A stretch of DNA of 64,000 bases from Hyphomicrobiales bacterium (lineage in GTDB: Bacteria > Pseudomonadota > Alphaproteobacteria > Rhizobiales > Methyloligellaceae): assembly GCA_028280515.1 (NCBI GenBank), contig JANQLP010000120.1, positions 1 to 64,000 of the forward strand, read 5' to 3'. Position numbers and translations under genes: made by a program. Position 1 is the stretch's first letter. Each line of letters opens with the position of its first letter. The notes under the pieces were generated by a model that was not told where the DNA came from, made no database searches, and was given only the letters and a program-made list of their open reading frames with translations. Below are positions 25,476 to 32,871 of this stretch, one piece after another.

Positions 25476-25931
25476 ATGCCGCAACTCGCAATACCCGCGA
25501 TCATCACGGCGTTTGCCGCAGCCGTGACCTGGAGTTCGCTGCAGCTTGAGCTGTCGCCGCCGATGATTGTCGGCCACAGCATGCAGCCGCGGGTCTTTCC
25601 TATCTTTCTCATGGTCATCTGTATTGTCCTGGCGGGAATTCTCGCCTGGCAGTACCGGTCGGAGCCGCCGGAGAAGGTTAAGCTTGAAGGGTTACGGACC
25701 TGGGGCTCGATCGCCCTCTTCGTCGTGTTTTACTTACTCACCACCTATGTCGACATGCTGATTGCGACCGCAGTGGTCGTGTTTTTGATGTGCCTGCTGT
25801 GGGGCGAGAGGCGCATTTATGTTGCCGGCCTGGTGGGTCTGGTTACACCCACCGTCATCTTCTTTCTGTTTGACACGGTTTTGCGGGTGCGGTTTCCGCG
25901 CGGCCTGCTAACCAACTGGTATTATGGCTAG
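25476..25931 (+). CDS. tctB: Tripartite tricarboxylate transporter small membrane subunit (TctB)
   Basis: A 151-residue membrane protein with about four hydrophobic helices. The opening segment contains the characteristic GHSMQPRVFPIFLMVICIVL, where TctB proteins have a P-x-x-FP motif after the first helix. It pairs with TctA and is encoded ten bases upstream of it. The family is poorly conserved, and the call rests on helix pattern, size and position. Confidence 0.88.
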   Translation: MPQLAIPAIITAFAAAVTWSSLQLELSPPMIVGHSMQPRVFPIFLMVICIVLAGILAWQYRSEPPEKVKLEGLRTWGSIALFVVFYLLTTYVDMLIATAVVVFLMCLLWGERRIYVAGLVGLVTPTVIFFLFDTVLRVRFPRGLLTNWYYG

Positions 25932-25940
25932 GGCGCGCGC

Positions 25941-27422
25941 ATGATTGACGCTCTCCAGGCAATCGGGTCCGTGTTTCTCGACCCCTATCTCATATTCCTG
26001 ATATTCATCACAACGATCATCGGCGTGGTGATCGGGGTTCTGCCGGGGCTTGGCGCCACGACAGGGGCCGCCCTGTTGTTGCCGTTCACCCTGACCATGG
26101 AGCCTGTCAACGCCATCGCTGTGTTGGCGACGATATATGTCTCCGCCACTTTTGCCGGCTCCATAACTGCCATTCTGATCAACACGCCGGGAACGGCGGC
26201 GGCGGCCGCGACCACATTTGACGGTTACCCGCTCGCCAAGCGTGGCGAAGCGGGGCGAGCCCTGGGCATCGCTGTCGTCGCCAGCACGATCGGCGGCGTG
26301 TTTTCCGTCATCGTGTTGTGTTTCGCCGCACCGATGCTGGCCCGGGTCGCATACGAGTTTCGCCCACCCGAATATTTCGCACTGACCCTGTTCGGTCTCT
26401 CGATGCTCGCAACGATCAGTTCGGGCGGTACGGTCAAGAACCTGCTGGGTGGCGTATTCGGCGTCTGGCTGGCGACAATCGGCGCGGAGCCCACCACCGG
26501 TATCGAACGGTTCATGTTCGGCAACTACGAGCTTTATGAGGGCCTCGCCTTCGTGCCTGTGTTCATCGGCCTGTTCGCGATGTCCGAGTTGCTGGTTCAG
26601 TCAAGGCACGTCAATCTGGCCTATGAGACGGTCGTCATGAAGGCGGTGAAACTGCCGAGCCGGGAAGACTACAAGCGGATATGGAAGACGGTCGCGCGAT
26701 CCTGCGGGATCGGCACATTCATTGGCATTCTCCCCGCCGAAGGCGCCACGGTCGCTTCCATGATCGGTTATGCCGAGGCGCGGCGCTGGTCGAAGAAAAA
26801 GGACGAATTCGGGAAAGGGTCAATCGAGGGCATCGCTGGTGCCGAGGCGGCCAACAATGCGGCAACCGGCGGCGCCATGGTACCGACGATGGTGCTCGGC
26901 ATTCCGGGGAGCGGAACAACGGCTGTGATCCTTGTCGGCCTCATGGTTCATGGCTTGCGCCCAGGTCCCTATCTGTTCACCGAGCAAGTGGACAAGGTTT
27001 ATCAGATCTTCGGCGCGATGATGCTCGCGAACCTGATGTTCCTGGCGATGGGTCTCTATGCGGCGAAACTGTTCGCGCGCATATCTCTCGTGCCTCTGCA
27101 AGTGCTCTGGCCCGTGGTCTTCGCCCTCGCCGCCATAGGCGCTTACGCACTCAATTCGTCGTTGCTCGATGTCTGGATCGTGCTGATCTTCGGCGTCATC
27201 GGCTTCCTTGCAAGACGTCACGGGTTCGCCGTTGCGCCGATTGCGGTCGGCCTCATCCTGGGTGAGATGGTTGAAACGAACCTGCAGAACTCGCTGAAAA
27301 TGTTTGACGGCCAGTGGTGGCTGATGTTCACGCAGCCGCTTGCGTTGCTGTTCTTCGTGTTCGCTTTTCTCGGGCTGTTCAGCCCGGCCATCGTCAAATG
27401 GTTTGCCCGACGCGACGCCTAA
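25941..27422 (+). CDS. tctA: Tripartite tricarboxylate transporter large membrane subunit (TctA)
   Basis: A 493-residue secondary transporter with 11-12 helices. Family motifs are GVLPGLGATTGAALLLPFT near the start, STAGGxAA-like TAAAAATTFDGYPLAKRGEA, PAEGATVASMIGYAEAR and NNAATGGAMVPTMVLGIPGS. These two inverted half motifs are diagnostic for TctA. It couples carboxylate uptake to an ion gradient, receiving substrate from TctC. The 128-bp gap after its stop contains nothing clear and separates it from the convergent Rrf2 gene. Confidence 0.95.
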   Translation: MIDALQAIGSVFLDPYLIFLIFITTIIGVVIGVLPGLGATTGAALLLPFTLTMEPVNAIAVLATIYVSATFAGSITAILINTPGTAAAAATTFDGYPLAKRGEAGRALGIAVVASTIGGVFSVIVLCFAAPMLARVAYEFRPPEYFALTLFGLSMLATISSGGTVKNLLGGVFGVWLATIGAEPTTGIERFMFGNYELYEGLAFVPVFIGLFAMSELLVQSRHVNLAYETVVMKAVKLPSREDYKRIWKTVARSCGIGTFIGILPAEGATVASMIGYAEARRWSKKKDEFGKGSIEGIAGAEAANNAATGGAMVPTMVLGIPGSGTTAVILVGLMVHGLRPGPYLFTEQVDKVYQIFGAMMLANLMFLAMGLYAAKLFARISLVPLQVLWPVVFALAAIGAYALNSSLLDVWIVLIFGVIGFLARRHGFAVAPIAVGLILGEMVETNLQNSLKMFDGQWWLMFTQPLALLFFVFAFLGLFSPAIVKWFARRDA

Positions 27423-27550
27423 CGAATGCAACGCGACTGAGACGGCTGGCTGTCATATGCCCGGTGCCGTGAACGGCCAGTGTGATCTGCGCTCTAATCG
27501 AGCATCCCTTCAGACGAAACGACCTCCCGCCGCATCGCTCTTCATGCGGT

Positions 27551-28072
27551 TTACATAGAGGTTCCGGGGCGCGTTCCCTTGCGGGTGTGCCTCTTGCGCG
27601 GGATGGGTTTGGAGCGGCGCGCAGAGGCGGTCTCGGGAGCCGCCGCAAATGCAAGTGTCTTCGACTTGCCCGCCTTCGGCATCATGTCCTCGATGCTGTG
27701 CTGATCCAACACCGAGACAAACGCCTCAAGGGCATCGTCGAGCATACGGTTGATCGGCGCCGTCTTGCCAGCCTTGCTGCCGGCCTTCTCTCCCCCGAAG
27801 TTCTCCGCCTCAACGGCCGTTGATTCAATGGCCCGCACGATCTCTCCGACCGAGATCTCCGCCGGCGGACGCGCAAGCCGGATACCGCCGTTACGGCCCC
27901 GCACGCCCTCGATGATGCCGTTCCTGACAAGGACCGGAACCGTCTTGGCGATATTGTTCTTGGTGATATCGTACGCTTCCGCAATATCGGCGATGCGCGA
28001 CAGCTCACCTTGCGCAAGCGCGCAATGAACAACAATACGCACGGCATATCCGCTCTGTTTCGTCAGTCTCAT
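27551..28072 (-). CDS. Rrf2-family regulator lacking Fe-S cysteines
   Basis: A 173-residue Rrf2 protein. The winged HTH (MRLTKQSGYAVRIVVHCALA, then DITKNNIAKTVPVLVRNGII and GRNGGIRLARPP) is standard. IscR, NsrR and RirA carry three clustered cysteines after the wing, but here the region around residues 85-120 has none; the only Cys is C17. The C-terminus is an unusual basic tail rich in Lys/Arg. ATG 28072 follows GAGGAG and begins at the conserved MRLT. It lies 46 bp downstream of tonB on the same strand, so it probably belongs to the TonB operon and may regulate iron uptake without using a cluster. Confidence 0.82.
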   Translation of the reverse strand: MRLTKQSGYAVRIVVHCALAQGELSRIADIAEAYDITKNNIAKTVPVLVRNGIIEGVRGRNGGIRLARPPAEISVGEIVRAIESTAVEAENFGGEKAGSKAGKTAPINRMLDDALEAFVSVLDQHSIEDMMPKAGKSKTLAFAAAPETASARRSKPIPRKRHTRKGTRPGTSM

Positions 28073-28118
28073 GGCCTGGCTCCTCTTACATGAGCGCGAC
28101 AATATCACAGTAATCCGA

Positions 28119-28910
28119 TTACCGTGAAAACCTCACCGGGACCGAGAACGTCATACTCGACTTACCAATTCCGGCGGGAAACGAGGGAAACGGGGACGCG
28201 CGGCGAACCATCGCAACGGCGGCGGAGTCAAGAGAGGAGTTTCCCGATCGCCCGGCGACCCTCACCGAGCGAACAGCCCCGTTGGACCCAAGCACGAAGA
28301 CCATGCGCACCGTGCCCGAGGCTCTGCCCCCCGGATGGCGTTTGTATCGGCGCAAATGCGACAGAACGCGACTCGAATAATTGGCGGCGCTGGCGCGGCC
28401 GGCGCCACTGCTTGAACTGCGTCCCAAATTGCCGGCACGCTGCCCAATTGGTCCGCCGCGGCTGGCCGTTCGTTTCTTCTCCTTGCGTTTCTTCGTCTTT
28501 TTCTTCTTGTCCTTCTCAGGTTCCGGTTCGATCTCTTTGGTCTCTTGCACGGGTTCGAGGACTTCAGTCGAAACCTCCTCCTCAACCGGACGTTCCGTGA
28601 TTACGCTGGGTGCGGTTTCCGAAATCGCCTGAGGCAGAGCCGCCATCTCTCTCGGCTCCTTTACTTCCATACGCTCTTTCAGTTCCTCGACCTCAATCGG
28701 CTCTGGCGGCTTGACGGGCTCGGGTACGTTTTCGACAGGTTCGACGCTTTCCACCATCTGCGTGGCGGCAATTCCCCATATCGCCGCTGGCGCCCCTGCC
28801 GATGCCGGCATCGCGGACTGCTGCGCCTGATTGCTGTTGACGAAAACGGCAACGTGGGCTCCCGCGGAGAGCGCGATTGCAACCGCCCAATAGCGTGCCT
28901 TAACTCTCAT
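28119..28910 (-). CDS. tonB: TonB-family energy transducer
   Basis: A 263-residue protein with an N-terminal anchor (AVAIALSAGAHVAVFV, with the conserved SxxxH-like histidine), a long Pro/Glu linker with PEPVKPPEPIEVEEL, a strongly basic Lys/Arg stretch at about 135-150, and a C-terminal TonB domain (SHLRRYKRHPGGRASGTVRM, then SSLDSAAVAMVRRASPFP). It spans the periplasm to drive TonB-dependent receptors such as those at 32872 and 49940. Its start overlaps the exbD2 stop by four bases. Confidence 0.9.
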   Translation of the reverse strand: MRVKARYWAVAIALSAGAHVAVFVNSNQAQQSAMPASAGAPAAIWGIAATQMVESVEPVENVPEPVKPPEPIEVEELKERMEVKEPREMAALPQAISETAPSVITERPVEEEVSTEVLEPVQETKEIEPEPEKDKKKKTKKRKEKKRTASRGGPIGQRAGNLGRSSSSGAGRASAANYSSRVLSHLRRYKRHPGGRASGTVRMVFVLGSNGAVRSVRVAGRSGNSSLDSAAVAMVRRASPFPSFPAGIGKSSMTFSVPVRFSR

Positions 28911-29302
28911 CCTGCAACGCTCCGCTCCGTCACAATCTGTATCTTCTGATAACCCGACTTTGCGAGCGCCTCCAGGATCGGAAACAATGTCCTGCCGGGC
29001 AAACGTCGGTCAACCAGAACCTCCAGAGTATCGTTGTTCCCCGCCGCCACGCTGGGAAGCGCCGCCAGGCTGATGATCTGACCGCGAAAAAACAGGTCTC
29101 CCTGAGCTGAAACGAACAGGCCGTCACTCGGCACCTCAGCAGGTGGCTGCAAGGTTGTCGCAACCGGGTCGACTTCAAATGGTGGCCGCTGGCTAAGTGT
29201 ACCGGAAAGCAAGAAAAAGATGAGCAGCAGGAAGATGATATTGATCATCGGAACGATGTTCTCGTTCCCGAAGCCCCTGGGTGTTTCCGCCGGCACCTTC
29301 AT
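28907..29302 (-). CDS. exbD: ExbD/TolR-family protein (second copy)
   Basis: A 131-residue ExbD-type protein with a single N-terminal membrane helix (NIVPMINIIFLLLIFFLLSG) and a periplasmic domain. The helix has Asn where ExbD and TolR normally carry the proton-carrying Asp (PxxD pattern: here PMIN). That residue is essential in ExbD, so this copy may serve as a structural partner for the canonical ExbD encoded just upstream. Two unequal ExbD genes with one ExbB are common in heterologous Ton-like systems. Confidence 0.85.
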   Translation of the reverse strand: MKVPAETPRGFGNENIVPMINIIFLLLIFFLLSGTLSQRPPFEVDPVATTLQPPAEVPSDGLFVSAQGDLFFRGQIISLAALPSVAAGNNDTLEVLVDRRLPGRTLFPILEALAKSGYQKIQIVTERSVAG

Positions 29303-29314
29303 ACGTGAGAGCCT

Positions 29315-29707
29315 CTATTTCATCATGATGACGGGGCCGAGCTTGCTGGCATGCGACTGCTCGACTGCTCGAACGATATCCTCCGCCAGCGCATCTTCAG
29401 CCGGGCGCACAATAATGCGCGCCTCGCCGTCGGTTGCGGCTTCTGCAAGCGCCGCCTGAATTTCCTGCAGCTCAACCGGCTGCCCGTTGACCGAATAACT
29501 GGCGCCCTTCTTCACAGAGATCAGGACAATCGGCGCCTGGTTTTCGGCCGCCGTCGTAACAGCCTTTCCCGCCAGCCCGATTTCGACATTGGCATAACGT
29601 GTAAACGTGGAGGCGAGCATGAAGAACAACAGGAGCAGAAACACCACGTCTATGATTGGCGTCAGACTCAGATTGCGCTTGCTTCTGGAAGTTGCCTCAA
29701 TCCGCAT
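29315..29707 (-). CDS. exbD: ExbD/TolR-family protein (canonical)
   Basis: A 130-residue protein with the membrane helix LTPIIDVVFLLLLFFMLAST, carrying the conserved proton-conducting Asp in the P-x-x-D position, and a periplasmic TolR-like domain ending in VRAVEQSHASKLGPVIMM. ATG 29707 overlaps the end of exbB by 11 bp. An upstream start would extend it further into exbB without adding conserved sequence. It forms the proton channel with ExbB. Confidence 0.9.
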   Translation of the reverse strand: MRIEATSRSKRNLSLTPIIDVVFLLLLFFMLASTFTRYANVEIGLAGKAVTTAAENQAPIVLISVKKGASYSVNGQPVELQEIQAALAEAATDGEARIIVRPAEDALAEDIVRAVEQSHASKLGPVIMMK

Positions 29708-30716
29708 TTTTTCCCTCGGCAGCAGCCGCAAGACGCACACGCGCACCCTGGACCGGTTTCACCACACGGGCGGGCGGGCTCGTCATCACCTCGGTTGCAA
29801 ACAGCTCCATTGAAGCTTTCACCTTGGCGATGTGGCCCTCGAACCAATAGAGCACCAGCGAAACCGGCATGGCGATGGCAAGGCCGACCGCCGTCGTCAG
29901 CAGCGCGACCCAGATACCGCCGGCGAGGTCAGCCGGGTTCACCTGGGCACCGGCCGCCTGTAACGACCTGAATGCTTCGATCATTCCAAGAACGGTACCG
30001 AACAGCCCGAGCAGCGGCGCCACCTGGACGACGGCTTCAAGGCCCCGGAGATAGGATCGCAGCGACGAGATTTCCGAAGCGGCCAGATGTTCGGTCTCTT
30101 CGCGCAGATGGCTATCGTCGCGTCGTGCCGCCGCGCCGGCCATGGCGTAGTGCACAACCTTCGCCACCGGTCCGCGCAGTGTCCCGGTCTCGCCGACGGC
30201 CCGCTCATAGTCTTGGCCGAGCCAAACGGACACCGCATGGGAGACCTTCTTGTTGGACGCACCTCCCGACACATAGAACTGCCAGAGCTTCACGAGAATG
30301 ATCGTCAGCGCGAACACCGACAAGACGAGCAGAAGGGCAACCACCGGTCCGCCAAGCTCGACAAAGCCGGAAATGCCATCGAACATCGATCCGACAAAAC
30401 CCTGTTCCGGTGTTTCGGTCTCGATCTCAATATCCACGACCTCCGAACCTGCCTCCTGTGGCGTCGTGGTTTCCGCGGGCTGTTCCCGAGCAGGAGCCAC
30501 GCCGGTTTCTTGTCCGGCCGGCTGCGCGGCATCGGAAGCGGGTTGCTGCCCAACGCCTGTAGCTTCACTGCCAGCCGGCACGGCATTTGGCGCAGTTTGT
30601 TGAGGGGTCCCTGTCAAGCCAACGCCGGCGGACTGCCCCGCACCGCCCGCGGGTTGCTGTCCAGCCTCGGAGGCGGCCTGCGCGAGTATTGGCTTGCCTT
30701 GCAAGGCGTTTGTCAT
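29697..30716 (-). CDS. exbB: ExbB/TolQ-family proton channel protein with long low-complexity N-terminus
   Basis: A 339-residue MotA/TolQ/ExbB protein. Helix 1 is at about residues 122-145 (GGPVVALLLVLSVFALTIIL). The core LGLFGTVLGMIEAFRSLQ and the last helices (GIWVALLTTAVGLAIAMPVS) are typical. Residues 1-115 are rich in Gln, Ala, Pro and Gly, without a clear signal peptide, which makes the protein about 100 residues longer than ExbB. With the two ExbD products it supplies proton-motive energy to TonB. It is the second gene of the operon, after a small secreted protein. Confidence 0.88.
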   Translation of the reverse strand: MTNALQGKPILAQAASEAGQQPAGGAGQSAGVGLTGTPQQTAPNAVPAGSEATGVGQQPASDAAQPAGQETGVAPAREQPAETTTPQEAGSEVVDIEIETETPEQGFVGSMFDGISGFVELGGPVVALLLVLSVFALTIILVKLWQFYVSGGASNKKVSHAVSVWLGQDYERAVGETGTLRGPVAKVVHYAMAGAAARRDDSHLREETEHLAASEISSLRSYLRGLEAVVQVAPLLGLFGTVLGMIEAFRSLQAAGAQVNPADLAGGIWVALLTTAVGLAIAMPVSLVLYWFEGHIAKVKASMELFATEVMTSPPARVVKPVQGARVRLAAAAEGKNAD

Positions 30717-30727
30717 GAGGCCTGCTC

Positions 30728-31186
30728 TCAGTTCGTTATTGTTGAAATGAATGGCACGCCCGCCTTGCTCGACGGTGTGATGCGCTCAAGGCAGGTCCCT
30801 GGATCCAGGTTCGCTGCCTTACATTCCTTGACGTCGTTCAGCAGCAGCTTGCCGAACCCGTCACACGGAACGCCTGCGACATCGAATTGCTGCACCCGGA
30901 TCTTCTTCGGGGTCAACGGACGGGATTTGAGCACCAGGAACCGTTCGACCGAATCCTGTTTGTTGAAAAGCACGGTCTCGATGGCGAGCGCGTCAACGGG
31001 GACATCCATCATGTTGGTGAACACGAGGCTCATCCGGCAGGCATTCTTCACCGGGCTCAGCCGGTTAAGCTCGATGGCGACGCCTTTGTCGGCCCCTTCC
31101 GCAGGGGCGCCTATGGCGGGAAAGGACAGGATCAACATCACAACCAGAACGCCAACCCCCGCCGAAGTCCGATTTAAGACTGCCAT
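30728..31186 (-). CDS. Small exported protein leading the TonB operon
   Basis: A 152-residue protein with a signal peptide (VGVLVVMLILSFPAIGAPAEG) and a mature domain containing four cysteines (NACRMSLVFTN, GVPCDGF, VKECKAANL, PGTCLERI), which suggests disulphides in the periplasm. I do not recognise a named family, although similar proteins occur upstream of ExbB/ExbD in Alphaproteobacteria. Start 31186 follows AGGGGAAAAC. It is first in the operon and 11 bp before exbB, so a role in the TonB complex or in ligand capture is inferred. Confidence 0.7.
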   Translation of the reverse strand: MAVLNRTSAGVGVLVVMLILSFPAIGAPAEGADKGVAIELNRLSPVKNACRMSLVFTNMMDVPVDALAIETVLFNKQDSVERFLVLKSRPLTPKKIRVQQFDVAGVPCDGFGKLLLNDVKECKAANLDPGTCLERITPSSKAGVPFISTITN

Positions 31187-31596
31187 GTTTTCCCCTACGC
31201 AACTCCGCAACCACATTGGTGATACGCACACACCACGTCTTGCTTCTTCTTGTCCAAGTTTGCCGAAATGCTCACGCATGAACGTCGGCGAACCGGCCCT
31301 TGGCAGGCGCGAACCTCAAACTGATTAGCGCGAAATTCGTGCACTGGAAACCGATCCGTGACTCATACAATGAGACTGCATAAAAGATTACACAAAATAT
31401 CATCTTTCAGAGTCCACGCAACAGACGACTGACTGACCGCAATGCCATTCCATGCCACCAGCCCGCATTATAGGGCAGGCTGGCAGCGACGGAATGCGGC
31501 AAGAGATGCACCTATCAATAAGACGTTCAAGGCTCGGATTCGTTCGCAATTTTTTTGCAGTGTTTTTCGTTGCGACCATCCGCCGCTGCGCCATCT

Positions 31597-31621
31597 TAAC
31601 ATGACAATAAATGTCATGTTA
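31597..31621. promoter_or_regulatory. Perfect inverted repeat with RirA-type (TGA-N9-TCA) core in the TonB/AraC intergenic region
   Basis: TAACATGACA and TGTCATGTTA are perfect 10-bp arms around a 5-nt spacer. The centre reads TGACAATAAATGTCA, which fits the iron-responsive operator pattern TGA-N9-TCA reported for RirA. The site lies about 75 bp upstream of the AraC-type gene and about 410 bp upstream of the divergent TonB operon. The rest of the 31187-31694 gap is AT-rich around 31365-31400 but shows no gene. An AraC-family or Fur-family site is the alternative. Confidence 0.55.
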
Positions 31622-31694
31622 GATTGCTCTTTGAACGGACCAGAGTCGGTCGTGGAACTCAGTACGCCGGACGTTGTGTCAACGGCTTTTAAAA

Positions 31695-32645
31695 ATGGAC
31701 ACTTGCGCCAACACTTTCCCTGAGAATGCGGACTCACCAGCCACCGGTCAATCCGACAGGTCGGCGTCGTTGACCAACGTCGCTTTGCGGGACAACGCCC
31801 ATCTCGCGATCATCCGCCCGTCGCAGCAGTCCAAACTTGACGTCCCTCTTGAAACGTCGGGCACCTACTTCTGTGTCAGCTTCACCGGCGAAGCCAGCAT
31901 CCTCTCCGGACAAGGCGCACACCGTCTGACAAACGGAAAGCTGCACATCCTCCGGCAAGTCGAGCCATCACCCGAGCGAAGCGTAAAGTTTGGTTCCGCG
32001 TCCTCCGCCGGCTGCCTTGCCGTGCTTGTGTTTTTTTCTCTTGAATGGTGTGCGGCCTGCCCCCAGGGGCCCAATTGCAGGGTGGCGCGTTTTCTCCTCG
32101 ACGGCGGCGTTTCGAATGGCGAGGTGGATGATCTCGAGCTGGAACTCGACAATACAGGAAGCGCCATCGCGCGATCGCTGCTCAATTGCCATATCGACCA
32201 TGACATCGACGCGCTGAGAGTAGAGCGGTCCTTCCTTGCAATCCTGTCCTGGGCCTACGGCAAACACACGCTTCCTGAGCAAAATCCGGAGTGGACGTCC
32301 TCGCTGCATCCAAAGGCCACGAACAGGACCCGTCAGGCGGCGGAGGTCATTCGCCAGCGGCTGGACGATCCTCCAACCATCGCCGAGCTGAGCACCCTGG
32401 TCGGCATGAACGAGAGCGATCTCAAGCGATGCTTCAAATGTCTCTACGGGACAACGATCGCCAGCTATTCGCGTCGCATCCGCCTTGAGGCGGCCCGCGA
32501 CCTGCTGGCGCACAGCTCCCTTGGCATTGCCAGGATTGCGCTTGAGATCGGGTTTTCCAGCCCGAGCCAGTTCGCCCGCGCTTTCAGACTGCACTTCGGG
32601 CACAACCCGGCCGAGTACCGCCGATTGCCATCGCAAATGCTGTAG
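31695..32645 (+). CDS. AraC-family regulator (PchR-like context)
   Basis: A 316-residue regulator. The C-terminal AraC double HTH covers roughly residues 215-310 (TIAELSTLVGMNESDLKRCF, then ARIALEIGFSSPSQFARAFR and FGHNPAEYRR). The N-terminal half resembles the ligand domain of siderophore regulators and has a cysteine pair in EWCAACPQGPNC. ATG 31695 is taken as start, with low certainty because no good ribosome-binding site precedes it; a TTG seven codons upstream is possible. It is followed by a TonB-dependent receptor gene, the usual target of PchR-type activators. Confidence 0.85.
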   Translation: MDTCANTFPENADSPATGQSDRSASLTNVALRDNAHLAIIRPSQQSKLDVPLETSGTYFCVSFTGEASILSGQGAHRLTNGKLHILRQVEPSPERSVKFGSASSAGCLAVLVFFSLEWCAACPQGPNCRVARFLLDGGVSNGEVDDLELELDNTGSAIARSLLNCHIDHDIDALRVERSFLAILSWAYGKHTLPEQNPEWTSSLHPKATNRTRQAAEVIRQRLDDPPTIAELSTLVGMNESDLKRCFKCLYGTTIASYSRRIRLEAARDLLAHSSLGIARIALEIGFSSPSQFARAFRLHFGHNPAEYRRLPSQML

Positions 32646-32871
32646 CATTCCGTCCGCGCCCAGACCTTGGGCCACCACCGAACCACCTTCAAAAAAACCC
32701 GTTTGGAGCCGGATTTCTCCCGGATTGAGGCGATTGAGAGACGTTGTGCTGTCCTAATGGCTATGGGGCGCAGTGCGACTTCCGGCTCATGCCGTTCGGC
32801 AGGAGCTCGGCCATCGTACTGCGAAAAACAACGCGCCCGAAATTGCGCCAGTCAATCGGGAACGGGGGAGC

